This document shows, piece after piece, positions 34,538 through 43,620 of a stretch of 64,000 nt of DNA. The stretch covers positions 248,001-312,000 of the forward strand of contig JAHBTK010000006.1 in NCBI GenBank assembly GCA_019638625.1, in the 5' to 3' direction. Source of the stretch: Chitinophagaceae bacterium (GTDB taxonomy: Bacteria > Bacteroidota > Bacteroidia > Chitinophagales > Chitinophagaceae). The notes beneath the pieces were generated by a model. The model searched no databases. It worked only from the letters and a program-made list of their open reading frames with translations, and was not told the origin of the DNA. A program made the translations under genes and the position numbers. How positions within the stretch are numbered: the stretch's first letter is position 1; every line of letters begins with the position of its first letter.

Positions 34538-37500
34538 ATGAAAATATCAGAAATATCAATTAAACGCCCCAGTATAATCATCGTACTGTTTATTATACTT
34601 ACGCTGGGAGGGATTTTTTCCTACAGCCGGCTGGGGTATGAACTGGTGCCGAAGTTTGAGGTAAACGTAATTACCATACAAACCATTTATCCCGGGGCAT
34701 CTCCTTCGGAAGTAGAGAACTCTGTGACCAAGAAGCTGGAAGACGCGGTGGCCTCGCTGGAGAGCATCAAAAAAATGGAATCCAAATCAATGGAAAATGT
34801 TTCATTGATCATGATCACCCTGAACACGGGGGCGGATGTGAACTTCCTGCTCACCGATGCGCAGCGTAAGATCAACGCCGTGCTGAACGATCTGCCGGAC
34901 GATGTGGAAACCCCTTCGCTGTCAAAGTTCTCACTGGATGACGTAGCGATCATGAGCCTGGCGGTTACTTCCAATCTTTCGGAAAAAGACCTGTACGACC
35001 TTCTGGACAAAAAGATACAGCCGGTGTTTGCCCGTATCAACGGCGTGGCAAAAGTGGATATGATCGGCGGAGAAGAAAAAGAGATACAGATCAGTGTAGA
35101 CCCGGTAAAGCTGCAGGGGTACGGACTGTCTATCAACCAGGTGCAACAGGTGGTAGCAGCATCCAACCTCGACTTTCCCACGGGAAACATCAGCACCCGG
35201 GATAACCGCACCACCATCCGGCTGGCCGGAAAGGTAAACTCTATTGACCAATTGAGAAACCTCCCGATAACCACGCCGGGCGGCGTGACCGTTTTCCTGA
35301 AAGACGTGGCGGATGTACAGGATGGCATTAAGGAAATTGAAAAGATTGCCCGTGTAAACCAGCAGAATACCATTCTGCTGCAGGTATTTAAACAATCAGA
35401 TGCCAACGCGGTAGCGGTGTCCGAACAGGTTCGGGAAACCATCAAACAGGTAGAAGAAGATTATCAGCCAAATGATATTAAGCTGCAGGTTGCAAACGAC
35501 TCTTCGTTGTTTACACTGAACGCAGCCAACAACGTAATGCACGACCTCGTGATCGCCGTTGTATTGGTAGGGTTGATCATGTTGTTCTTCCTGCACAGCT
35601 TAAGGAATGCAGCTATAACCATGGTAGCCATCCCGCTGTCGCTGATCGCCACCTTTATCGGCTTGCTGGTAATGGGGTACACACTTAACCTGATGTCGCT
35701 GCTGGGGCTCTCCCTCGTAGTAGGTATCCTTGTGGATGATGCGATCGTGGTCATTGAAAATATCCACCGGCATATGGAAATGGGGAAAAATAAAGTACGG
35801 GCAGCTTTTGACGGCGCCAAAGAGATCGGGTTCACTGTTTCCGCCATCACCCTGGTAATCGTGGTGGTATTCCTGCCCATCGCTATGTCAACCGGACTGG
35901 TAGCCAATATTCTTGCGCAGTTCTGCGTTACCGTGATCGTATCAACCCTGCTTTCATTGCTGGTATCCTTTACCGTGGTGCCCTGGTTGTACTCCCGTTT
36001 CGGGAAGCTGGAACTGATCAGCCCCCAATCGTTTTTTGGAAAACTGATCCATGGCTTTGAAAGGGGATTGACCAATTTTACCAACTGGATATCCAATATC
36101 CTGAAATGGTCGCTACGCTCCAGGTTCAACAAAATTGCTACCCTGATGGTAGCGGTGGTCATGCTGTTCGCTTCTTTTTCACTGGTAAGTAAAGGGTATA
36201 TCGGAACGGACTTCTTCCCGTCTGTGGACAGGGGCGAATTTTATGTGCAATTTGAATTGCCCAAAGACGCCTCGCTGGAAAGAACCAACGAGCTGACCCG
36301 GAGAGCGGAAGCTTATATCGCAGAAAAGCCCGAGGTAGCGGAAATGATCACCACCGTTGGACAAGCTTCAGATGGTTTGATCGCCGTGGGTGGTTCACGG
36401 TATAAATCAGAAATACACGTAAAGCTTAACAAAAGCTACAAAGAAAGCTCTAAAGTATATTCTGCCGTGCTGAAGAGAGAACTGGAGAACATACTGGTAG
36501 ATGCTAAAATAAAAACGGTCAACGTAAGCATTATGGGCGCTGAAATGGCCCCGCTGCAACTGACTATTGTAGGCTCCAGCGTAGAGGATGCCCAGGCCTT
36601 TGCCGAAAAAGCGGCTGAAGAATTGCGGAAAATACCCGGCGCCACCGGCGTGAAGCTGACCTCAGAAGCCGGTAACCCGGAAATAAGCGTTAAAGTAGAC
36701 CGCGAAAAAATGAATGCACTGGGGTTGAACATTGCCGCTGTGGGGGGTATGATGCAGACAGCCTTCTCGGGTAATACAAACAATAAGTACCGGGCGGATG
36801 AAAACGAATACGATATCAATATCCGGTTCAACGAAACCGGCCGTTCGGGCATAGACGACGTGAAAAACCTAAAATTCATCAGCAACAACGGCACACCGAT
36901 CTTGCTGAGCCAGTTTGCAGATGTGGAATACAGCTCTGGCCCTACCCTGCTGGAGCGCAGGGATAAATCGCCGTCCGTTTCTATACAGGGACAGGTGATC
37001 GGCGCGCCGCTGGGAACGGTAGCCCAGCAATGGGAAGAAGAATTTTCTCAATTGGAAAGAAGACCGGGAGTCTCCTATATATGGGGTGGTAACATGGAAA
37101 ATCAGCAGGAAGGATTCGGAACGCTGGGATTTGCGCTGATAGCTTCTATCCTGCTGGTGTACCTGGTGATGGTAGCTTTGTATGACAGCTTTTCCACGCC
37201 GTTCATCGTGATCTTCTCGGTGCCCCTTTCCTTTATTGGTGCACTGCTGTTCCTGGCACTGACCAACCAGTCGCTGAACATATTCACTATCCTGGGTATT
37301 ATCATGCTGATCGGCCTGGTAACCAAGAATGCGATCCTGCTGGTGGATTTTGCCAACCACCGGAAACAGGAAGGAGACAGTACATTTGATGCACTGGTAT
37401 CGGCCAACCATGCCCGTCTTCGCCCGATATTGATGACCACTATCGCGATGGTGATAGGGATGGTACCGATCGCTGTAGCGCAGGGAGATGGAGCTGATAT

Positions 37501-37723
37501 GAACAGGGGGCTGGCGATTGTAATCATCGGTGGATTATTGTCATCGCTGTTCCTGACCCTGGTTGTGGTGCCCGTAGTATATTCCATATTCGACAGCATC
37601 CAGAGACGGTTTGGTAAGAAAACAAAAGTGGATTATGTCAGGGAAATGAAAGCCTCGTATATACCGCTGGAAAGCAAGCACAAACCGAAAGTAGCCGAGA
37701 CAGTAGATTTCTCTGAGAATTAA
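34538..37723 (+). CDS. RND-family efflux pump (AcrB/MexB-like, HAE1)
   Basis: The 1061-aa permease has 12 TMs, two large periplasmic loops and the usual first helix (IKRPSIIIVLFIILTLGGIFSYSRLGYELVPKFEVN). The TM4 region contains LVVGILVDDAIVVIENIHRH with the proton-relay aspartates, and the second half has LIGLVTKNAILLVDFANHR. It exports drugs or other amphiphiles using the proton gradient. The specific substrates are not predictable. A strong terminator follows at 37764. Confidence 0.95.
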   Translation: MKISEISIKRPSIIIVLFIILTLGGIFSYSRLGYELVPKFEVNVITIQTIYPGASPSEVENSVTKKLEDAVASLESIKKMESKSMENVSLIMITLNTGADVNFLLTDAQRKINAVLNDLPDDVETPSLSKFSLDDVAIMSLAVTSNLSEKDLYDLLDKKIQPVFARINGVAKVDMIGGEEKEIQISVDPVKLQGYGLSINQVQQVVAASNLDFPTGNISTRDNRTTIRLAGKVNSIDQLRNLPITTPGGVTVFLKDVADVQDGIKEIEKIARVNQQNTILLQVFKQSDANAVAVSEQVRETIKQVEEDYQPNDIKLQVANDSSLFTLNAANNVMHDLVIAVVLVGLIMLFFLHSLRNAAITMVAIPLSLIATFIGLLVMGYTLNLMSLLGLSLVVGILVDDAIVVIENIHRHMEMGKNKVRAAFDGAKEIGFTVSAITLVIVVVFLPIAMSTGLVANILAQFCVTVIVSTLLSLLVSFTVVPWLYSRFGKLELISPQSFFGKLIHGFERGLTNFTNWISNILKWSLRSRFNKIATLMVAVVMLFASFSLVSKGYIGTDFFPSVDRGEFYVQFELPKDASLERTNELTRRAEAYIAEKPEVAEMITTVGQASDGLIAVGGSRYKSEIHVKLNKSYKESSKVYSAVLKRELENILVDAKIKTVNVSIMGAEMAPLQLTIVGSSVEDAQAFAEKAAEELRKIPGATGVKLTSEAGNPEISVKVDREKMNALGLNIAAVGGMMQTAFSGNTNNKYRADENEYDINIRFNETGRSGIDDVKNLKFISNNGTPILLSQFADVEYSSGPTLLERRDKSPSVSIQGQVIGAPLGTVAQQWEEEFSQLERRPGVSYIWGGNMENQQEGFGTLGFALIASILLVYLVMVALYDSFSTPFIVIFSVPLSFIGALLFLALTNQSLNIFTILGIIMLIGLVTKNAILLVDFANHRKQEGDSTFDALVSANHARLRPILMTTIAMVIGMVPIAVAQGDGADMNRGLAIVIIGGLLSSLFLTLVVVPVVYSIFDSIQRRFGKKTKVDYVREMKASYIPLESKHKPKVAETVDFSEN

Positions 37724-37763
37724 ATACACTGCCGTGGTATAGAAATTGTTGAGGTTAGGGCTC

Positions 37764-37803
37764 GCCCATAGTACGGATACATTCCGTTGCTATGGGCTTT
37801 TTT
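37764..37803 (+). terminator. Rho-independent terminator of the RND operon
   Basis: GCCCATAG (37764-37771) pairs with CTATGGGC (37790-37797), and ACGGA/TCCGT extends the stem inside. Six Ts follow directly. It lies 40 bp past the pump stop codon. Confidence 0.88.
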
Positions 37804-37890
37804 GTTGGTAAAGCTGCAGGGGACCCGGGAGTTGGAGCTGAGCACCTGCAACCTGAAACTTGCAACCCGCGACTAAATCAATTGAACGAC

Positions 37891-37990
37891 CAGGACTCAA
37901 AGGCGCCAGGTAACGCAAAGGGAATACGTTGTGCCTTAGCGCTCCATTGCGGCTTTGCGCGAAATAGGATGCCGGGAAAGACTCAATAGC
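37891..37990. repeat. Degenerate copy of the GCGCAAAG/CTTTGCGC intergenic repeat
   Basis: The stretch AGCGCTCCATTGCGGCTTTG and the following CGCGAAATAGGATGCC match the core of the tandem repeat at 48175-48490 (AGCGCTTCATAGCGGCTTTG, CGCGAAATATGATGCC). No open frame of interest is present. It occupies part of the 520-bp gap between the RND operon and the next gene. Confidence 0.7.
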
Positions 37991-38243
37991 GATATTCTCG
38001 GGGGAGTACCGGGATGTAGAAGAAAAGATAGTCGTATGACGCAAGGAGGCTGAAATGCCGGGATGAACCGTGTATAAACGTTTATACACGGATAAAGAAA
38101 GTTGTATTGGCGCTATAAACAATACAAAATACACAATGCTAAAATATTGATTGTCAACGCATACAAATTGGGTATAATAACATAAATTTACGTGTTAGTG
38201 GCAATGCAAAAGCGACCCCAAACATCCATAGCAACTATACAGA

Positions 38244-39638
38244 ATGACGCAATCTGAAAATTCAACATCGAATAGTGAAAACAAGGTTCTTTCTGAAAAA
38301 GAGCTTAGGGCAATATTGAGAAACCCACCCAATGAATTTATAAAGGAAGAGTATGGACAACGCAGTATTCTTATAGACGGATACACCATCGAAGATGAAC
38401 GACTTATTTTAGATGATAGCATAACTGTTAACTTGCCTCTTACTTTTCATGGTTGCACAATTAAGTCTGACAAATTATTTTTTATTAGCGGGTTGACATG
38501 TAATGAGTCATTGACTTTTGAAGGTTGTACAATCTCAGATTGTATTTATTTTAATAGTGGGAACTTTAAGGACGTAATAATAAAGTATGTCCATGTTAAA
38601 TCCATACATCTAACAGGCTGTACTTTTGGCAAAATAAGCATCTCTAGTTATGACATTGACGACGTATGGGTGTCAGGGGCAAAATTTGATAGCTTACATA
38701 TTGGAGAACATCTTGTCGGAGATAATATAAGTAATCTCGTAATATTTGCTAAAGAAGATGAAACTGGAGATATTATCGTTAGCGAACAAAGCTTCGATGA
38801 GATTTCATTGTACGGAACAAACAAAGGAAAAAGAATCAGTTTCGCAAAACTAAAATGCAACAGCATTTCTATTACAAATTTTAAAAACGAAGGAATTTTA
38901 AACTTCTATGGAATTGAACCCAAAGACCCTAATGGTGGTACAAGATATTTTCAAATAGTTAATAGCAATTTGGACAAAGCTGAATTTTATAGAGCTTCAT
39001 TTTCTCAATATAAAGAACTTGTAATCATCGATAGCTTTATTACTGATGCACTTTTCATAGGCTGCAAATGGAGTAACAATATAAGGGCGTTATTTGGACC
39101 TGGATATGGCACATTTGAAGACTCATTAAAGTCAGGTCGCAAAACCACTCCTAAGGAGATTGTCGCTATAAAAGAAGCTTACAGGCAATTAAAGATTTCC
39201 ATGTCAAAGCATAGCGACAAAATTCAGGAACATAAATTTTATTCGGAGGAATTAAATTATCACAATAAAACTTTGACATGGGGAAAGCCATGGGAAAGTC
39301 AATTTTGGGACAAGTTAATTTTAATCTGAAGCAAGACATTTAGCGACTATGGACAAAGTTTTATAAAGCCTTTATTCTGGTTATTATTTGGACATTATTT
39401 ACTCTTCATATTAGCGTTGCTATTTAATGGATTTAATCCTTTGCATATTTCGCTTTGTGAGCCAACTGCCTCAGGGTTTAAAGAAGCTTTTGAGAAGTTC
39501 TTTATTTATATTAATCCATTAAGAAGACTTGAAACTTCACTTTCTGGATATTTAATTTTTTTAGATTTAATGATGAGAATATGGTCATCTTACATGATAT
39601 ATAACATTATTAGAGCAACCAGACGATTCATTTCGTGA
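38244..39638 (+). pseudogene. Membrane-anchored pentapeptide-like protein gene split by an in-frame TGA
   Basis: The first open part (38244-39329, 361 codons) encodes a repetitive beta-helix-like region (LTFHGCTIKSDKLFFISGL, LTFEGCTISDCIYFNSGNF). It ends ...FWDKLILI at TGA 39327-39329. The same frame continues without interruption to TGA 39636, encoding SKTFSDYGQSFIKPLFW and two hydrophobic helices (LLFGHYLLFILALLF; YLIFLDLMMRIWSSYMIYNI). Changing the TGA to TGG (Trp) would restore a 464-aa protein with a C-terminal membrane domain. This is a nonsense mutation, a read-through site or a sequencing error. The function of the family is unknown. Base composition is AT-richer than in neighbours outside this block. 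Confidence 0.8.
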
Positions 39639-39640
39639 CG

Positions 39641-39687
39641 GAGAAAGCACTGCCACTAACATTGCATTGGCAATATGGCGGGGCGAG
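39641..39687. repeat. Intergenic repeat R1, copy a
   Basis: It begins GAGAAAGCACTGCCACTAAC and runs through TTGGCAATATGGCGGGGCGA, starting 2 bp after the stop of the broken gene. A related copy lies at 40565-40606, also right at a stop codon. The 200 bases that follow carry CGCCAA/TTGGCG arms near 39829-39849 and a near-consensus TATCTTTA box at 39774-39781. Confidence 0.6.
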
Positions 39688-39887
39688 GAATATATTCTCA
39701 GCTTTTTGTTCGCTAATGGGCTTCGGTTTCGGCAGACGAATAACGCCAACCAGTAGAATAAACAATGAATTTTTGTATCTTTAATTAGCAGCGGCACGTT
39801 TCAGGCGGAACGCAGAATACTGACACATCGCCAAGCCGTACCGTTGGCGGCAATATTGGCGGACACCCTAAAACACATCGTTTCTAA

Positions 39888-40565
39888 ATGACAGAACTCA
39901 CAAAACTTAAGAAAAAATATATTATAGACACCAACAGTTTTGAGTTAGCGAAACAAGACTATTACACTTTTTGCAACACAATCAACAACCCAAACTTTTC
40001 TGTTGAAAAATCTAAAGCTGCTTATAAAGCACTGTGTGACAAGTTTGACAATATTTTTAGAATTAGTGCGACAGAAGCCAATTTAAAGGAAACGGCTAAC
40101 ATATTTTCTTCTGAACAAAAAGAAGTAATCCCAAGAGTTGGTTTTACAACAGACACAACAGACATAAATTTCACAATAGGATTATTCAGGGATTTTTACT
40201 TGACGACACAAATAAAAAATTCCCAGAACATCAAATTTATGAAGGATGAGTTTTGGACTTTACTTTTTGAACTTTCATCATTAGGTAAATTCGGGTTTAA
40301 AGAAAATGAAAAGCCAGACAAAAATATGAGGCTTAAACATCCGCAGCTTTTTAACAAGACAGGGAATTATTACAAACTATTACGAAACTATTTTCTATTT
40401 GAAGCGGACTATGGACTAATAAGAGAGTTAGGGTACATTTCAGTTTCGTGGGACAATGACACAAAATTTGATACATTAATACCAAGATTTTGCCAAGCTT
40501 TTAAAATCATGTACCAAATTAATTTTCTTTTATGGCGACACGACAACAAAAGCATCAAACTATAG
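39888..40565 (+). CDS. Hypothetical protein in cassette-like block
   Basis: The 225-aa product has no signal peptide or TM and is rich in Lys, Asn, Phe and Tyr. I recognise no domain. It is predicted mostly helical, with a conserved-looking aromatic centre (FWTLLFELSSLGKFGF). It is a single gene flanked by repeats, as are its neighbours, on the plus strand, and AT-rich. Confidence 0.65.
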   Translation: MTELTKLKKKYIIDTNSFELAKQDYYTFCNTINNPNFSVEKSKAAYKALCDKFDNIFRISATEANLKETANIFSSEQKEVIPRVGFTTDTTDINFTIGLFRDFYLTTQIKNSQNIKFMKDEFWTLLFELSSLGKFGFKENEKPDKNMRLKHPQLFNKTGNYYKLLRNYFLFEADYGLIRELGYISVSWDNDTKFDTLIPRFCQAFKIMYQINFLLWRHDNKSIKL

Positions 40566-40606
40566 AGAAATACTGCCACCAACGGTTTGGCTATATGACG
40601 GGGCGA
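40565..40606. repeat. Intergenic repeat R1, copy b
   Basis: GAGAAATACTGCCACCAACG followed by TTTGGCTATATGACGGGGCGAC matches copy a with one short deletion. It starts at the last base of the preceding stop codon, so both copies abut a 3' gene end. Confidence 0.6.
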
Positions 40607-40657
40607 CAAACATATGTTCGTCTTTTGTATTTAACTTCATTAACATACTCTCAATCC

Positions 40658-40750
40658 GCAGCGATTCCGGGCAAACGCTCGCCCGTACCGAACGGTACGT
40701 TCGGGCGGGTAATGCTAATTCCCAACCTGCATAAAGCCCTGTTCATTAGC
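40658..40750. repeat. Intergenic repeat R2, copy a (93 bp)
   Basis: This 93-bp sequence matches copy b (41568-41660) at 81 of 93 positions without gaps, by direct comparison. It has a palindromic core, CCGTACCGAACGGTACG, with overlapping alternative pairings (CGTACCG/CGGTACG and CCGAACG/CGTTCGG). It ends in TTAGC. Confidence 0.85.
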
Positions 40751-40824
40751 GGTAATGCTACACGACATTCTTCAATAGGCAATTTTTGCTTGTCAGACGC
40801 GTAAAAATTTCGTAAATTCGTAGT

Positions 40825-41355
40825 GTGAAAAAACGTAAGAAAACAGAGCTTGATTTTGAGATTGACCTTCTGACAAACTCAATCCGAAACACCATTTCCG
40901 GTGACAGTTTCCGAACCGAAGTTTTACGATTGACCAAGGCAGACTTAAAACAAATAACGAAGAAAAACGGGTGGAATTTCAATTGGAAAACAGAATTGAG
41001 CGACAATTCAAAAGAGGTTTATAAGCTGACAATCACCAATAACCCAAACATCGTTCAAGGCTTAATAAGTTTCACAATCAACACTGACCATGTATATATG
41101 GACTTGCTTGAAAATGCGCCTTTCAATTTAGGACGGAATAAATTGTACGAAGGTGTTGCAGGAAACTTGATCGCTTATGCTTGTAAAATCTCATTTCAAC
41201 ATGGATTTGCAGGCTACGTTTCATTTACTGCAAAAACAAGGCTAATTGAGCATTACCAGAAGACGTTGAACGCGATAACATTTGGCGGACAATTAATGAT
41301 AATAAATACAATAGCAGCAAACATCTTAATTGACAAATACTTTAAAAACGTATAA
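40825..41355 (+). CDS. GNAT-like hypothetical protein, first gene of a two-gene unit
   Basis: The 176-aa product starts at GTG 40825. The C-terminal half resembles an acetyltransferase fold: GVAGNLIAYACKISFQHGF as a cofactor-loop helix, then YVSFTAKTRLIEHYQKTLNA and a final LIDKYF. The usual acetyl-CoA loop motif is only partly recognisable, so activity is uncertain. Two bases separate it from the 61-codon gene downstream, which shows tight coupling. Proteins of this kind are frequent in small mobile gene blocks of Bacteroidota. Confidence 0.6.
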   Translation: MKKRKKTELDFEIDLLTNSIRNTISGDSFRTEVLRLTKADLKQITKKNGWNFNWKTELSDNSKEVYKLTITNNPNIVQGLISFTINTDHVYMDLLENAPFNLGRNKLYEGVAGNLIAYACKISFQHGFAGYVSFTAKTRLIEHYQKTLNAITFGGQLMIINTIAANILIDKYFKNV

Positions 41356-41357
41356 CC

Positions 41358-41543
41358 ATGGGATATATAAAAGAACCAGCCGGCGTTGACTTCGTAATCA
41401 AAAGCCCCCCCCTGACAGACAAACAGAAAAAGGCAATTAGTGAATTCATTAAAGCCGACAAAGAACGCTTAGCAAAAATAGCTGTCCGTAAAACAAAAGC
41501 GCGAACCGTCAAAAGTGTTCCTGCAAGTGGGGCTGGACATTGA
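41358..41543 (+). CDS. Small basic protein, partner of the GNAT-like gene
   Basis: The 61-aa product starts MGYIKEPAGVDFVIKSPPLT and ends in a Lys/Arg-rich helix. No domain is recognised. Its start is 2 bp after the preceding stop, so the two genes are translated together. A small basic protein paired with an enzyme-like partner recalls a toxin-antitoxin layout, but the usual order has the antitoxin first and no DNA-binding motif is visible. Confidence 0.6.
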   Translation: MGYIKEPAGVDFVIKSPPLTDKQKKAISEFIKADKERLAKIAVRKTKARTVKSVPASGAGH

Positions 41544-41567
41544 AACACTAGCTATGTATTCAAACCA

Positions 41568-41660
41568 GCAGCGATTCCGGGCAGACGCCCGCCCGTACCG
41601 AACGGTACGTTCGGGAGGAGAATACTAATCCCCAACCTGCATGAGGCCCTGCCCGTTAGC
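41568..41660. repeat. Intergenic repeat R2, copy b (93 bp)
   Basis: This is the second copy of the 93-bp R2 element, with the same palindromic core and an end in CCCGTTAGC, 9 bp before the next start codon. Twelve substitutions and no indels separate it from copy a, so the copies are old or under structural constraint. Confidence 0.85.
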
Positions 41661-41669
41661 ATAAATACT

Positions 41670-42446
41670 ATGAAACAAATCGAACTGATTCTAATACTAC
41701 TCTATTCAGTCATAAATCTAAACGCACAAGAAATAAAATTTAGAGAAAATATAGACAAAGATTCTTTGTTTAATGCTTCTATTCAAAAACTTCCTGTTGA
41801 AATGCGAGAAGAATACACCAAAACTTATAAAGAAGGTAACGAACAAACAAAAGAGTTTTTATTGCTTATGATTTCAATGCCTGAAAGCAGTAAAAAAGAA
41901 CTAATCGAAAACTTTGAAAAGAAGAAATCTGAAATTTTAAAATTAAAAAGCGAGTATCCAAAATTTGTTCCTCAAAATTTTATAGTTGATATTGAATTTG
42001 AACCAGAAAGCAAAATCTTGACAACGACAGAAAAAATAACAATAAAAATCTATCAGTTAAAAAACGATAAAGATGCCGAAGAAACAAATGTTGTTCAAAG
42101 AAATGATGGTTTAAAAGCTATTTCTCAAAATTGGAATTTAAAACCAAACTCTAAAGAACTTGAAGAAGTAATTCAATCAATTGGCTGGACAAATCAAACT
42201 CTTGAAAAAATTAAAGGACTTTTACATAAAGCAAATTGTATTTCTATCAAAAATGGTGAAATAACAACGATTGGTTTTGCAAGAAGTGGAATGGGAAAAT
42301 ATTCGTACAAAATTTTCAGTAAAACATTAAATTCAAAAGAAATAGAAGAATATAATAATGGTTGTGAATATTTTTTTTATAAGAACAACGTAGTTCTTGA
42401 ATATGGAGGTGGGGCAATTGGACCACAATGTTTCGAAGGTGAATAA
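41670..42446 (+). CDS. Secreted hypothetical protein
   Basis: The 258-aa protein begins with a short signal peptide (MKQIELILILLYSVINLNAQ). The mature part is charged and helical to about residue 100. A possible beta domain (NFIVDIEFEPESKILTTTEKITIKIYQL) and a C-terminal half ending GGGAIGPQCFEGE follow. No family is recognised. It is the last gene of the AT-rich cassette-like block and lies directly after repeat R2b. Confidence 0.65.
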   Translation: MKQIELILILLYSVINLNAQEIKFRENIDKDSLFNASIQKLPVEMREEYTKTYKEGNEQTKEFLLLMISMPESSKKELIENFEKKKSEILKLKSEYPKFVPQNFIVDIEFEPESKILTTTEKITIKIYQLKNDKDAEETNVVQRNDGLKAISQNWNLKPNSKELEEVIQSIGWTNQTLEKIKGLLHKANCISIKNGEITTIGFARSGMGKYSYKIFSKTLNSKEIEEYNNGCEYFFYKNNVVLEYGGGAIGPQCFEGE

Positions 42447-42644
42447 AAAGGTACTGCTGTCAATAACCGAGATTCGTTGCGTCCGCAGGACAACCTGCTC
42501 TACCAAAATGGGAAACAATGATCCGCTGCGGAAGAGAACCGAACCCACCACCGCGGGCAGGCTCTCGATGCCGCTTTTAATTTATGGAGACTCCGCACAA
42601 CAACTGACACACCATACCTTCAATAAAAGCAGCCCGACAGGCGA

Positions 42645-43595
42645 CTATTTTTTCAACCATCCGTTTTTATCCAGCCAGGCCTTGCAGCGGAGTATCCATT
42701 CGTCGGTAGTGGTTTTGTTTTTCAGCCCGAAGCCATGGCCGCCGTTCTGATAAAGGTGCATCTCCGCGGGAACCTTGTTTTTGAGCAGCGCCTGGTAATA
42801 CACCACGCTGTTATCCACCTTCACACCGGCATCGTCCGAAGCGTGTACCAGGAAGGCAGGAGGCGTCTTAGCCGTCACATTCAGTTCACTGGAGTATTCA
42901 TTCAACCTGGAAGCAGTGGCTTTTTCACCCAACAGGTTATTAAATGAACCCGCGTGTTTGATAAAGAAGTTGGTGCTGATCACCGGGTAAACAAGTATCT
43001 GGAAGTCGGGGCGGATACTGATTTTTCCGTTGTTGATCAAAGAAGGCTCAAATTTGGTAGCGGCCGTGGATGCCAGATGACCTCCCGCTGAAAAGCCCAT
43101 AATACCCACCCTGTCCGGTTTGATGCCCCATTTGGCCGCATTTTTTCTTACCGTATAAATCGCCTGCTGCACATCCTGTAAGGGCGCGATAAAAGGAGAA
43201 TTTTGTTTTTGGCTATCCGGTATCCGGTATTTTAATACGAATGCGGCAACCCCCATTTCATTCAGCTTTCGGGCCACATCATAGCCCTCGTGCCCGATCG
43301 CTATAATGGAATAGCCGCCACCGGGGCAAATTACCACCGCGGCGCCTGTCGCTTTTTGCGAAGGGGGCAGAAAGATGGCAAGATTGGGAATACTCACATG
43401 GCTGACGCGTAGTATTCCATCCTTTGTTTCTGATTTTTCCTCATTCGTACTATCTATGTTCCCCGGCACATCGTTACGGGGATAAAGAGGTTGTTCCACT
43501 ATTTTTTTTTGAGCTGAAAGGGAGAGCGTTGACAATACGATCACAAGAAAAAGAGGCAATATTTTAAAACCGGTACGCCGGAAGTTTTTCTTCAT
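42645..43595 (-). CDS. Secreted alpha/beta-hydrolase (BD-FAE/acetyl-esterase-like)
   Basis: The 316-aa protein has a signal peptide (KILPLFLVIVLSTLSLSAQ). The oxyanion motif is PGGGY at 91-95, the nucleophile is Ser169 in GFSAGGH, and candidate triad partners lie in HASDDAGV and GGHGFGL. Members deacetylate or deferuloylate plant polysaccharides in Bacteroidota. It is alone on the minus strand, 25 bp downstream of RadC, and could be co-transcribed with it. Start chosen at the signal peptide Met. Confidence 0.9.
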   Translation of the reverse strand: MKKNFRRTGFKILPLFLVIVLSTLSLSAQKKIVEQPLYPRNDVPGNIDSTNEEKSETKDGILRVSHVSIPNLAIFLPPSQKATGAAVVICPGGGYSIIAIGHEGYDVARKLNEMGVAAFVLKYRIPDSQKQNSPFIAPLQDVQQAIYTVRKNAAKWGIKPDRVGIMGFSAGGHLASTAATKFEPSLINNGKISIRPDFQILVYPVISTNFFIKHAGSFNNLLGEKATASRLNEYSSELNVTAKTPPAFLVHASDDAGVKVDNSVVYYQALLKNKVPAEMHLYQNGGHGFGLKNKTTTDEWILRCKAWLDKNGWLKK

Positions 43596-43620
43596 TTATC
43601 AAAAATAAAACATTAAGATA

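Noticed and set aside
34687..36162. Long minus-strand open frames (up to 252 codons) inside the RND pump gene
   Set aside because: They are antisense shadows of a clear 1061-aa pump, are Ser/Thr-rich without domains, and have no start context.
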